DNA from: Ceratorhiza oryzae-sativae
Taxonomy: Eukaryota; Basidiomycota; Agaricomycetes; Cantharellales; Ceratobasidiaceae
Assembly (NCBI GenBank): GCA_030998015.1
Contig: JARWMV010000029.1
Coordinates: 62,001 to 126,000 of the forward strand
Direction: 5' to 3'
Length of the DNA: 64,000 bases
In this document: positions 1 through 11,279 of the stretch, one piece after another
How the letters are laid out: every line of letters starts with the position of its first letter
How positions within the stretch are numbered: the stretch's first letter is position 1
Made by a program: the position numbers and the translations under genes
The notes under the pieces: model-generated
Databases searched by the model: none
What the model was told of the DNA's origin: nothing
What the model saw: the letters and a program-made list of their open reading frames with translations, nothing else

Positions 1-513
1 AACCCTTTCTATTTTTGAGTAAAATATCTCCCAGATCTGGCGGAAGGTTAGCACCACAGTTCTAATTTCATCAGAGCAAGTTAAACTTGCTCCAAGCTTT
101 GCTTCAAACAAGGCTATCAAGTTGATCGAGATCCATCAGTTTTGCTTCGAGATGCAGACGAACGCTCGCCGCCCACTGCTCAAGCGTAGAAGAGTGGCAG
201 ATAAGTTGAGTTTGGCACTTGCATCTTTCTTTTGAAACAGGGTTTGAGTCTCCGCACATAGCCCGCTTGAAGAACTCGACCTTGAATACATGTCCACATT
301 CGGACAGTTGACGAGTTGCGAGTTCTTAGAAAGCGCAATACGCCCATCGCGCCTGCCATTCCGGGCAGCTATGCTGGACATAATGGAAGAAGCTCGACGA
401 GCACGGGGAACATAGAAGATCCCGATAAGCATAATTATTATAAAAGGACATTGGCGCAACGTGAAAGCGCTCGGCCAAAATCCAATTCACTACTGAGGAC
501 TAGTCAAAACGCT
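1..513. other. Stretch without a supportable gene
   Basis: Short overlapping open frames occur on both strands here, none longer than about 107 codons. None shows a recognisable domain or a convincing start and splice pattern. I see no gene. Confidence 0.5.
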
Positions 514-593
514 GGTTCTAACTAAGCAGAATGAACGCCAGTAGCCCGTGCTAATCTGAGCTACCCGAGCCTCAATTCTGCTTAGGTAGAACC
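514..593. repeat. Imperfect inverted repeat, 19-bp arms
   Basis: The left arm at 514-532 and right arm at 575-593 are reverse complements with one mismatch, separated by 42 bp. A second small inverted pair (gagcct/aggctc) lies inside and beyond the right arm. It sits just past the 3' end of the minus-strand BTB gene, so it could be a 3' hairpin of that transcript or a small foldback element. Confidence 0.6.
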
Positions 594-609
594 AAGGCTC
601 TAGCTAGCC

Positions 610-1218
610 CTAACTAGCAAATTTGCTTTTGGAAGAGCGGAAGAAGACTTCTGTCAAGATGCGCGCTCGAGCTGAGCGTCTCCCAACCAGTTTCACGATA
701 GGGGCACTCGAGGGGATTGCTTTCGACAACTTGATCAAGCTTTTGACCTCCTGTAGGTCGTACATTTGAGATATTAATGAGGACGCGAGTGTGGTTTTGT
801 CGGTAAACCCTTCAGACAACGCTATCGCACACGCTCGCAAGGGATCCGAGTAAGCTGAAACGGGTGACCCGTTGAGGCTAAGTTCTTTCCGTAGGTCAGA
901 TTTCATCCCAGAGAGCTGATACTTGTCGGTGACGTGGAATGCTTGGGCGATGATCTCAAATGACGAGATGATCGGGGCATCGCAGGGGTAAATGAAACTG
1001 AGCGTCAGCTCCAGAATTTCCGACGTTTCTCCCACATTAACGACCGTCCTTTGGGTACCAAGGTTGAGCATATCTGCGAGGATGGGAGATGCTATTTTCA
1101 AGATGGTCGTGTGGACGTGGAAACCGACGCCGTCCGTTGAACGGAGCGTTAGGTCACCTCCGTTGGAAGGACCAAAGTAATTCGGTACCAGGGGTTCAGG
1201 GGCGGTACTCTCGGACAT
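610..1218 (-). CDS. BTB/POZ domain protein
   Basis: This intronless frame gives a 202-aa protein. The first third matches the start of a BTB fold: DLTLRSTDGVGFHVHTTIL followed by the LADMLNL region, then a helical segment with LELTLSFIYPCD and ITSFEIIAQAF-like helices. BTB domains dimerise and often serve as Cullin-3 adaptors. Basidiomycetes have large families of short BTB-only proteins of this size, so the cellular target cannot be inferred. I chose the ATG at 1218 because an upstream in-frame TTG is not a credible eukaryotic start and the BTB fold begins soon after. No Kelch, MATH or other partner domain is present. The family is fairly sure, the role is unknown. Confidence 0.8.
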   Translation of the reverse strand: MSESTAPEPLVPNYFGPSNGGDLTLRSTDGVGFHVHTTILKIASPILADMLNLGTQRTVVNVGETSEILELTLSFIYPCDAPIISSFEIIAQAFHVTDKYQLSGMKSDLRKELSLNGSPVSAYSDPLRACAIALSEGFTDKTTLASSLISQMYDLQEVKSLIKLSKAIPSSAPIVKLVGRRSARARILTEVFFRSSKSKFAS

Positions 1219-1748
1219 GGGTTGGATGGCAATCAACAAGTGAGTGTGAGCAACAGTGAGAGCCTTGGGGGTGGGTGGCTACAGGCCATGCGCTATGATC
1301 AATTGGATCAGGTAGCATGATCGACCTAATAGGGGATACGCTCAGCGGCGGTATAGTTTGGGAGTGACTTTGGCTCGAACTTTTGTTGGCAAATGAGCTA
1401 AATAGAAGAATTAGGCGGGTAAAATGCTACACTGCCCCTAGCATACGTTTGGCTACAGAGGCGCTGGGCCACATCACGATGGAAAACCCCTACCATTGTC
1501 ACGGACAAGATATAAAACACTCGGATGTGCGCTAAAAGAGCTAATCCATTTCACACCGATTCTAGAGCTTCTCAGGATTCTATTCCAATTAACTAAACTC
1601 TATCTAGAGACTATACTCCAAACAAGTATACTACGAGGGGACGCAGATGATCTAGTTTCTAGAGGATGTAGGGCTATCCGAGACAATAATCTGAGCATCA
1701 CTTCGCCTTGTGATTTTCTAAGCAAGGGCTACGAGTGAGTGGGTATCG
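1219..1748. other. Intergenic stretch
   Basis: This interval lies between two minus-strand genes, upstream of the BTB start and downstream of the Hsp70-like stop. An 80-codon plus frame at 1496-1738 lacks recognisable features. I see no gene. Confidence 0.5.
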
Positions 1749-4281
1749 CTATGATGAATCGTGTATTCCCACCTTTTCGTTCCACTCCAAGTACGCCTTG
1801 AGCTCAACGCCCCCAAACTCGAGACAAAGCTCAAACTGGAGCTTATAGTAGACACCTTGAACGCCGTTGCATTTCGTCAAGGACCCATGCATGCCGCTCA
1901 AGTCAGCCATGATTTCGCAAACGACGCTAAACCCATCAATGATATTGTCTATCCTAAATTAAGCTTTCGTACGTCGCAAATAGAACGGAAGAGGCTCACC
2001 ATTGGAGTCTGTCACCCAATCGGGAGCAGGCCTCGTATTGCTCGTCCATGCAAACAATTCGACTAAAAATTGCCCAAGATCAGGGTGTGACTCGTTGTAG
2101 GTGCGCACGTATGAACGGCGTAGCGCAAACCGCTCATCCACCACGCTATCCTATTGTCCCAACGGTTCACATATCAGTCCAGACAAAGATGAACTGTATA
2201 TGATTTCCCAACCTTTTCGACAATCAAGTCCCACTTGCCCTTCACGTGGTACCGCCCGCTTGGAAGCATAACTTGAGTACGCGTGCTATGGCCAGGAATA
2301 GCCGGGTTGTACTCTTGAACAATTTGAAGGCCGAAAGACATTCGAGCAGCCCGTCCGACGACGCCTTGACGAACGAACCACATGATTGAACCGTCGGAAG
2401 CGGCTTTCCCACTGAAGCGAGCGGGGGATTAGACGGACGTCGACGATTTAGCGGCGTGATACTGACTGTGCATCGTCCAAAAACATGACCTGACGACCCT
2501 CGCACTGAAATTCGTTAATAACGCGTTGCCGAAGATATTGGCTGGCACCAAAGCCTCCCACAAGGAATATATACTGTACGCTTTTGTCAGATTTTGCATT
2601 CATGAGATTATTGCTGTACTTGCTTTGGCTCGGGTGCGGGCAATCTGACTCCGGATACTATCCAGAATCAAGCGCACGGCGTCGTCAAAGAACCCTCGAA
2701 CAACATCCCTACCCGAAACATGCTATGAAGCCAATCGAATAACACATTGAGCACTACAAACTCACGGTTGTAAGATAATGTTTCCGTCGGGATATCCCAA
2801 TTCTGGTATTCCCAATGACATCTCGACAACATATTCCGAAGGGGCGTCCGCCGAAGTGCGGAACTCTCGTTTGCAGTTTGCCTCGAAGCTCTCCTCCGCC
2901 TTTTGCACGCATAGATCGAGGTTATATGCGTGTTCGGCCGGGAGAGCGACGAACTGTTCCTTGAGCCAAGCTACGAAGGTCTCGTTGACGAGCACGCCTC
3001 CAGCCGGCTGACCTGTGCTAGATGTCAATATATATAAACGTAGACAGCCCAATGAGTACGCACAATCCGAAGCTTTTAGTTCCTTGAGCCGGATCGGAGG
3101 CTTGGTGACAGGTGTTTCCGGAAAAACCATAGATTGCCTCTGATTACGCTCCATCCGTTGCGTAGAATTCGAGTTTCGGAAGAGTCGGCTCAGGACGCTC
3201 TCCTTTTTGAGTGGAAGCGCATTGTGGTTGACTATCGAGACAGTTACAAAAGTTGTAGTGACGAGCATTATGAAACTGTACTGACGCTCAGGGGTGGTTT
3301 CGAAGTCATGCAATGCACGGTAGGCGGTAGTGTCGACTGTAGAGCCTCCAGCATCGCAAACAATGAATTCGTCTCCAGGCTCAAAAGGGTCATGTGAGCC
3401 GAAAATCAGCGAGTAAGCGGGTTGAATCGTACCTGGAGACCCTGTGACTTTTCCCAAAGCACATAGTGAACGGCGGCTTCCGCTTCAGGGACAAAATAAA
3501 CGCGTCGTTGAGCATCGAACTCGTTCATGGCGCCAGAGAGAACAACCGCTTGGCGGAGTCGATCTTGCTCCCTAAGACCCCAGCCATTTGGGTGCGCAAT
3601 GACGAGCGTCATGGCGGGTGCGAGCTGCTCCCAGCTGACTGAGCTGTTGCGCTGGTTGAAGAAGTCGCATGTATGGTCGAGCATATACTTAATCATGTCC
3701 GCATAGACCTTTTCGACAATGAGACCCTCAGGTAGTCCTGTAGATAGGTGTAATCGAGCAAAGATCTTGGCAAGACTTGTGGTCGGACTCGCCTTCGATA
3801 TTAGTAAATTTTTGATCCTGAACTATTCTTTGCGGATGCATCAAGAGTTTGAAGTAACGGACTAGATTCCATCCGTTCCTACTGGCTGCCAGCCGCGATG
3901 CCGGGGTGGCAACAGCAGCTCCAGAAGCCTTTACCTGATCAAGAAGGAAATTTAAAATCATCCAAAACTAGCTATCGTTCGACATACCTGATTGCTTGAG
4001 TCATAGTACAGCATCGAGGCGGTCTTTGCATCACTGGAACCCCCCAAACCAACACGACTCGGCCAGTGAGTGACTCGTTCGTTGAATGGCTTCAAGTCTA
4101 TGGTTTGAAAAAAAAAAAGCCCGGGCATCGTTAGTCCAGGTAGGCGGTTGGGCGACGCTTAAATCGACAGACTTTGTTGCAGATGGGCATAGCTGACACT
4201 GCTGTGTGCTGTCCCGATATCAAGCGCGACCACAAACTGCGATGGTTTCGACCAAGCAGCCTCATCGATAGCTACAGGCAT
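1749..4281 (-). CDS. Hsp70-like ATPase of the HSPA12 type, multi-exon
   Basis: The ATG at 4281 begins a frame that reaches the Hsp70 phosphate-1 motif FVVALDIGTAHSSVSYAHL within 15 residues. Later exons carry the phosphate-2 motif (EFIVCDAGGSTVDTTAYRAL, about 3340-3400) and the adenosine motif (FLVGGFGASQYLRQRV, about 2520-2580). Together these define the actin-like nucleotide-binding fold. The C-terminal part has no canonical Hsp70 peptide-binding domain, as in HSPA12-type proteins, which are greatly expanded in Agaricomycetes. About nine short introns are needed. The best defined is 1949-1999 (GTGAGC...ATAG, 51 nt), and the last exon ends at the TAG at 1749-1751. Several inner splice sites are approximate. 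No inactivating change is required, so the gene may be functional. Its substrate is unknown. Confidence 0.82.
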
Positions 4282-4880
4282 GCCTCGAAGACTCGGAACG
4301 GGAAACGCGCTGTGGATAGCTCAGAGAGCTGGACTTGATATCGGTTCAGCATCGCCCTTGTGTTTTGACCGAGCGCCGCGCTGTCGAACATACTCTTGCA
4401 GTGAGAGGAGGCAATCAGGGGCAAGGTACATCTCAGCCTGATGCCAAGCCTGGTTCCTTTATTTTCAAGTAAGTCAATTACGACACGGGTTCTTGTTCGG
4501 CCTCTTGACCGTTGGGTCGAGACCCTGCCCTCAATTAAACAGAGGCAAATAGGCCTTGGAGACTAGGATTCCGTGTAACAAGCTAATAGCTTCTTGAAAC
4601 TTGGATTCATGGAAGAGATCGTTCGTCACCGAGACGCTTCGAGATTGAGCGTTGGCCCGTCAGCATGTCACGTGCCTAGTTGACCATCTGGATCGTGGGT
4701 CCTGGTCGCCCGTCAACGTTGGCATATAAATAGAGCTAGGCTCGACACCACCTCAACAAGATGATCCTTGGCTCGACGTGGGCCTGACAGGCCAGCGCTA
4801 AACCGCCACTCGATGTCCGGGTACATTAACGCTCAGACAACCCGGCCTGTTCGCCCTCCGCCGGACATTCACATCTCGCC
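4282..4880. other. Divergent intergenic region
   Basis: About 600 bp separate the start of the minus-strand Hsp70-like gene from the start of the plus-strand membrane protein gene. It should hold both promoters. No coding sequence is evident. Confidence 0.5.
4725..4732 (+). promoter_or_regulatory. TATA-like box
   Basis: TATAAATA lies about 150 bp upstream of the ATG at 4881. The distance allows a 5' untranslated leader of roughly 120 nt for the membrane protein gene. This is a sequence match only. Confidence 0.4.
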
Positions 4881-6376
4881 ATGGTGAACGTGACTGCTGC
4901 CTGTTTCAACCTGTATCAAGGAAACGAGCCTGAACTTGATGATAATGGGCGTTGCAAGATTGACGATGGGTCAAAGTTCTCGTTTAGTTTTACAGGAACG
5001 GCGCTGTATGTGGATGGGTGAGTCATTTACGCTGACTGCTAAATTTCTCGGCTTCATACTTGGTGCCGTTCAAGTGATTCCACCGATCAAAAAAGTGAGA
5101 ATATTTTACCTCTGACTGTGCGACCTATGGTTCTAACATGAGACAGACAACCTTGTCAATCACGGTGGATGGGTCACCATCCAACCCGAAAATCATCAGT
5201 CCCCAGACCAATGAACTTCTCATTCCAATCGCCGGGCTGTCTCTCGGCAACCACACTGTCGAAATAGTCCCCAGAGGTGGTCCTTTCTACCCGGGCAATA
5301 TAACATGGGACGACCCAAGGTATGGGTACGTAATCGAGGACTGCAAGTGGTACTTAGCGGATAATATTACAGCTTGGAAAGTGGAACAACAATTTGGGGA
5401 ACATCAAATCCGTCCTGGAACAAGAGCCATCTTGAAGCCCCTAACCCTCTGAATGAATACAAGTTTGTCGTCTTTGGGCATGCCGTTCATGGCTGACCTC
5501 CCCCCCTCTACAGTTACGCGAATAACTCAAGCGCAACCATCCAGTTCGATTTTGAAGGTATTGGCTCGCATGATAGGAAACGGGATGTCATTGACACGCT
5601 TTCTCTAAGGAACAGAGATTTATGTCTGGGGGCTAACTAGCTCGGATCCGGCGAAGTTTCAGTGGGTATAATCGAAAGTGTTTTCGACGGGGCACGCTCA
5701 CAGTCGATTCAGGCCTATCATGGATGATCAAAATGAGACTATTGCTACAGCGATTTGTTCGAGTAAGCAACACTGGGCCGTATTGGTAAGTCTGTAACTT
5801 GTTTACTCTCACGAGCACTGAGCTTTCCCTCGATTTAGTACCAAGCGAATGACCTGCCGAATAAGCAACATAATCTCACTCTTGTCAAAATGGACGAAAA
5901 TTACCTAGAAATCGGCGTAGCCTACACTTATATCCGTACTGAGCTCCCAGGAAGTGGTCGTAATTCTCAAGCGGCACCTACTCCAACAAACACTCAGACG
6001 AATATGCCTCTACAGAATCGCCATAGCCTGAGTCAAGGCGGTGCCGCTGGCGTCGCCATTTCTATGCTGCTATGCGTCGGGCTGGCCCTATTCGGACTCT
6101 GGTTCTGGATTCGAAAACGTCAAAAGTCTCCCGGTCATTTTGACAAGAACTATGTCATCTATGATCGGATGTGTTCCAAATGCCGGCAGGATATCACAGG
6201 GAACTATCGGCTGGAGTGTGTCTTGTGAGTACATCAATATCGCGCAATGAGTGGTGCTAATGCGTTGAATTGGAAGTTCAAACTGCCCTGCGGCTGTTGA
6301 CTTGCATCCAGAGTGCCGTGACTGGAATACGCCAGAACACCACGACCATGAGGTTCGCCGTGTCAAGAACGAGTGA
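4881..6376 (+). CDS. Single-pass membrane protein with C-terminal ZZ-like zinc finger
   Basis: This spliced gene encodes an N-terminal extracellular-looking region with several N-x-S/T sites and two beta-rich repeats (around TTLSITVDGSPSN and the ATIQFDFEG strand). A Ser/Pro/Thr linker follows, then a membrane span GVAISMLLCVGLALFGLWFW with a basic stop-transfer RKRQK (about 6045-6125). The cytosolic tail has C-x2-C, then C-x5-C, H-x2-C and a final H-rich stretch, resembling a ZZ finger. The tail crosses an intron whose donor is GTGAGT near 6224. The first intron starts at 5018 with GTGAGT, and others are short. Two-repeat ectodomain membrane proteins are common in Agaricomycetes. No N-terminal signal peptide is obvious, so an upstream exon could be missing. 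Ligand and partners are unknown. Confidence 0.7.
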
Positions 6377-7188
6377 GATTCGAGACGGATAGTCGAGTTT
6401 TTTCGATAATAGACTTGCTTCCCTTTATTACATTTGCTTTACCTGATTGTTGGTGTTCGCTGTCCTAGGCATGCATGTACGAGAACCAACTTTAATGCCA
6501 ATCCCTTGGGTTCGATGCACATAACTCGGAATGGGTGCCTGCTTATGGTAGCTCAGCCCGTTGCGAATCTGTGTAGCGCGTGCGCTATTTAAGCATGGGG
6601 TGGTCACAACGTGTTATAGTTGTTGGCTATATGCCGATAAATTTAGCGCGACACTTACCGCTCGCTAATTGATCTACACGAGCTAGCAAGTTGTGGAAGC
6701 AGCCCAAGAGAGGAATATGGGCGCTCGAGTCGGTGGAAGAGATCAACAGAGATGGTACAGACATGGTCGCGAGACGACGATGCTGATGCGTAACTCGGGT
6801 GCCTGTGCAAGCACCATTTCTTTTGCGGATCGATTTGCCTGAATGAGACGAGATTCATTCTATCGCTCATTTACCCGTAAGATCAACGAGGCGCATGCAC
6901 TGAACGTACCAGAAGCTCCTTTGCGCGCCACAGTGATGTGAAATCCTAATCCTCGGATAGTGCTAGAAGGTAGGCTAAGACCATCTGAGTATCAGTGGAA
7001 TCATCCAAATGTCTATCCAGCTGCGGCTTCGCCACTTCGGTAGGTCAAGAGCATGCGGATCCCGTTGAAATAAAGCATATCTTTTTCCGCCTCTTCTGCA
7101 TACCAACAGCTCTCACCAAGATATTAGGCGGTTCCTCACGTAGTAGTCTCACGCAGGGAGGTTTCGGGGGAGCTAAATACAACTCGTA
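6377..7188. other. Stretch without a supportable gene
   Basis: Only short frames of about 70 codons occur on either strand. No motif, splice pattern or repeat family was recognised. Confidence 0.45.
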
Positions 7189-7330
7189 CTTAGCTCAACT
7201 ACGAAGGTAGAGAACTATATGTATATACTGTACCTAAATACAACTCGTGCTATGGGGTACAGTGAGAAAGAGAAATACATGAAAATAAAGAAAAACTATA
7301 TCTTAGCTCAACTACTAAGGTAGAGAACTA
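7189..7330. repeat. Short direct repeat pair
   Basis: A 29-bp segment at 7189-7217 (starting cttagctcaactac) recurs at 7302-7330 with few differences. Nearby, taaatacaactcgt also occurs twice. This suggests a small local duplication. Confidence 0.6.
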
Positions 7331-7605
7331 AGGAGAGAATTTTTTCACGGAGACGCGCATAATATCAGAGATGAGTAAACTGGTACAAACACACCGCATA
7401 CATGAACGGATATGATTGTAAATTCAACAAGTAGAACAACGCAGCACAGAACCTCAGTTGGCACGCTTTAAACTCAGTACTAATCCCATATCCTCTCAGC
7501 TGAATCTCCAGTCAGACTCGTAACAACCTCACTATAGCAAATGATAGAGCCTTATTGCCTTTTCGTTATTGTACACTTTTTGTGCCAGCCTTCTGGCCTC
7601 TAGGA

Positions 7606-9281
7606 GATGCAAAACGAAGCTGCCCCTGCCTCCTTCTCTAAAGGGGTATCCGGTTCTTGGTCATCTACTTCAAATCCCATCGTCGGATGGATTCATTGTT
7701 TATCCAGATATCGGCTTTCAATTGAAAAGTTGGCTACTCCTTCTATAATTAGATTGGGCATGCTGACAACTACGCTCAAGGCGACATCATCTCTTTCACA
7801 GTCTTGGGTCAAGTCATCGTCGCTCTCAATTCGACCAAAGCTGCGAAACATCTCTTGGTCAAACGAGGTTCAATATATTCCGATCGGGCAGAGTTGACAA
7901 TGATCAGTGACGAAAATCTGTACGTGAATCCAGAACATCGTAGAGAATGAGAATTTCGGTTGGAACGGGCTGACCAGTGCTGGATGAGCAAAAATACAAG
8001 ATTCATTCGTTATGGGGGGCGCTGGAGAGTTCAGCGGAACATGACCCAGGCCACATTACACCTTGATGCGGGCGAGGAACTTTGGACGAGGATGATAAAG
8101 CAGGTGAGGCTCTCAGTGCAACGTTTAATTTGTTTTCCGGGGAATGTTACACGAGAGCTTCAATGGTAGACATTTCAATCAGCTGTTTCAACATCCAGTG
8201 CTAAATGTGTTTCCTTTGGCGGACAAGACGACCGCTGGCACGATACCTTCGTCAGTTTATGGGTATGAGGCTTGCTACCCCTTGGATGCGCTGATCGAGC
8301 TCGTTGAGGCCTCGGTTCGCCGTTTGAGTGAGCCGGACTGCCTGGCAGTAGGTCGAAGGAAGAGCTGAGAAGGTATAATCTAAGGGGCTCTTGCGTATTC
8401 TAAGCAAATACCATTCCCTGGTTAAAGCGCATACCTGCGTAGTTCCCTGGAGCCAAGTGGAAGTGCAAGCCGATTTGTGGCGAGCCGAAAAAGACAGAAA
8501 ATTCAACGAGCCGTACGAGTGGACTAAATCTCAGATGGTGAGAGGACTTCTGTCGAAATTATTCATCGAATACAATTTTGAGAATCTAGTACCATAAAAA
8601 TGAACAGTTAAGCGGCATTGCACCGCCGTCAATTTTAATAGATCTTCTCACCTCGTTAGTTACGAGCGAGCCACCAATTTTGCATGTCGGGCGGATAACG
8701 GGGCAAACGAGTATAATTGGACGAGAGCAAAGATACACGAAAGTTCACCGACGCATATAAACGATCGGTCCTGTGAAGCCGAGTCGCCCATAAAGCACCG
8801 AGTAAGCGCAAGACTAGCCGAAATCCAACAGCCAAAATATGGCATTGCTGAACAAAAAGACATGATCAAATGGGTGGCTAGAACTCTATACGTTCCTAAA
8901 TTTCTGGACATTACGACTGTACCGTTTTCTTTGCTTATGAATGACCGAAGCCGGCGCCGATACAGCGAGCAACTCATATGAATTTTCAAAAATGTTGGTT
9001 CAGTGTGATAATTTTGACATGCTTGCCGTAGACGATATCATTCTGCGAGTAGCCCAAAAAACGGGTGTATGTACGAGCGAGAACTAGATACACGATTTCT
9101 TTTTACCGACGCATATAAGCGACCGAAGCTCCGAGTAACCGCATAACTAAGCGAAATCCAACATATCAAGCATGAAGACATTCGTACATCTGCCAGTCTA
9201 GAGAAGGCCCAAGCTGAGCTCGACGACATATTAGGCGAAAGGAAGCTACCGGAGTTGAGCGATCGCGAGGCCTCGCCATAG
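7606..9281 (+). pseudogene. Broken cytochrome P450
   Basis: Fragments in changing frames line up in P450 order. First comes a proline-rich hinge (KGYPVLGHLLQIPSSDG, about 7640). Next is the beta-1/B-helix region ending KAAKHLLVKRGSIYSDRAEL (about 7840-7900). Then follow the C-helix region with RYGGRWRVQR (about 8005-8035), YGYEA...LIELVEASVRRLSE (about 8260-8330) and WRAEKDRKFNEPYEWTKSQM (about 8476-8535). Last is the J/K region AQAELDDILGERKLPELSDR (about 9207-9270). Stops and frameshifts separate them. The I-helix oxygen-binding motif, the ExxR region and the heme-cysteine loop are not found, so the 3' end is missing or unrecognisable. This is a dead gene of a fungal microsomal P450 family whose substrate cannot be inferred. 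Confidence 0.78.
8676..9175. repeat. Degenerate internal duplication in the P450 remnant
   Basis: Segments around 8676-8840 and 9009-9175 share an ordered series of short matches, including acgagcgag, tacacga, accgacgcatataa, ccgagtaa and gcgaaatccaaca-type strings. A piece of the dying gene was apparently duplicated about 330 bp away. Confidence 0.5.
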
Positions 9282-11279
9282 CTGGACGGAACGCGGTCAC
9301 GTGGACACGCGGTATCACGATGACTGAATTATGATCTATCTCCAGAATGTTTAAAATAAAATGCTCCAACAATGCCCATTGAACAAGGTACACCGAACGC
9401 ACAAAGCACTATCAACAATCTTCTACATCCAAAACCGTACAACAGGATCGCTGCGCCATTACAAGTTTATGAAATTCTGAGCAGTCGGTCCATCGCGTCC
9501 AACGAAACGGACGGACAAGGCAAGGTCAGAGTAAAGCGCGCTACGACAGAGTTGGATGATAAAAGAGTCCGAACAAGATAGAAGCCTAGTATGCCAGCGG
9601 ATAAATCGTGTGTATTCGATGCGTAGGCGAGGGAGTCGAAATAGACGAGGTGATGGCGAATTGGGAAAGTGTTGGTTCTGGGAAGAACGCGCCATATGCC
9701 ACGCATAAGCGACTGTGGAGCTGTGCAGGGCGAATGAATGGTGTTGAAAATTTTGCTGAAAACGGCTAAGTGATGTCTAGTAAAGTCTCGAAGGATTTAA
9801 ACATACTGTGCTTAAACGGAAGGATAGAAATAAAAGTTGATAAAGCCCATGTCTCGGCGGCAACGTTGTGAGCGTTTGTCGCCCATTCGATCGGTACTCG
9901 TAGGAGGCCACCGGGTGATGGGCGATACCAGTGGTTTAGCGTATTATGGTCTTCTTGCTGTGAAGCGCGGTTTTAGCTCAGTGAAGAGGGTCAAAGCCAC
10001 TATCGACTTACATTTAGGGCGCAAGCCTTCATCAGCCATAAACTAAACCTGGTCGGCATGGTCAGTGATTAGCGTCAGGCATTTGAATTGACTGGTGAAT
10101 ACCGGTATTGCTTCATCACCCGAAAGCACTCAGGGAACGAAGTACATGAGCGAGCTGGGCGAAGCTGGAGCTATCGCAATCGGGATTGTGCGGGACGTAT
10201 GAAATAGGGAGAAGATATGATATGGGATAATTAGTTTCGTGAAAATTGAGCAATTAAGAGATTGACCTACTGTACATAGATATCAATTGCTACGCTCGAG
10301 AACAAGGGCTATTCAGACTGCCAAGGGAGTGACCCGAGAGCAAGATCTGACATACGACAAGTCGTGAGCATCCCAGCAGACAACACATAGTGTTTCAAAG
10401 TCCTCACCGTGGATGAACAGTCGACAAGGCGTATTATAGGTATATGCTGGTGCGACGAACGTCAACTGCGAAACTGATCTGTCAAGCGCGAGACGTACAT
10501 GAATGGCGCTAGACCACATCACCTATAAGCTCAAGTCTGTCCAAGAGATCGACATCGAGTTTGATGAAATACGAAACATATAATAACTACCTTTGCTGCA
10601 ACCACAACAGCTGTTGCCTTGGCAGACCCGAAGTCGAAAGTAGGGAGTGTCGATGGGGTCGGAGGAAAAGGATAAAACTGTATTGGCGTCGAATTGGTTA
10701 GTCGTTATCGCATTTCGGTGATAAAAGCACGTACACTTGATGTGTGATTAAATATAAATGTTGACGGAAACAAAAAATCCGACTCGGATGCCTTCGGTGC
10801 CACAAACGAGGGTGTGCGGACGAGACGCCAAATGCTTTTGGTGTTGAAAACGTTTGACACAGGCATGGACTGGATGAACTCTAAGTGCGTACTGACAAGG
10901 CACGTCAGGGTCACGTGCTGCAGGTTGGGCGATAGAATACTGAGCCTTTGTTTCGCCTTGGATGAACGAACCTACATCAATAGCCCGAGTGTGCACCGCT
11001 CATCAACGCACCTGTCAAATGCTATTAGCAGCGGATGCGAAATCTCATCACCAAACTCACTAGCTGAGCTGAGGTCGGAGGCACGAGATGAATCCGAGTG
11101 GGACAAAAGGGGAGAAACAGATATACGAGAGCGTTTTTGTTCGGGTTTTGAAATTTTTTTTTTTTTTTGATTTTTCGGTTTTTGGTTTTTTGGGGGTTTT
11201 GATGTTTTCGTGATGATAATGTCCAAGTCGAGTCGAAGTAGAATAAATGAATGGATGTCTGCGAAATAAGAGTGTAAAA
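9282..11279. other. Stretch without a supportable gene model
   Basis: Several frames of 70-118 codons overlap on both strands. A minus-strand segment near 10600-10680 followed by a GTAGTT donor could be an exon, but I could not join it to others. A T-run near 11150-11170 lies just beyond the 3' end of the next minus-strand gene and may belong to its 3' region. Confidence 0.4.
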
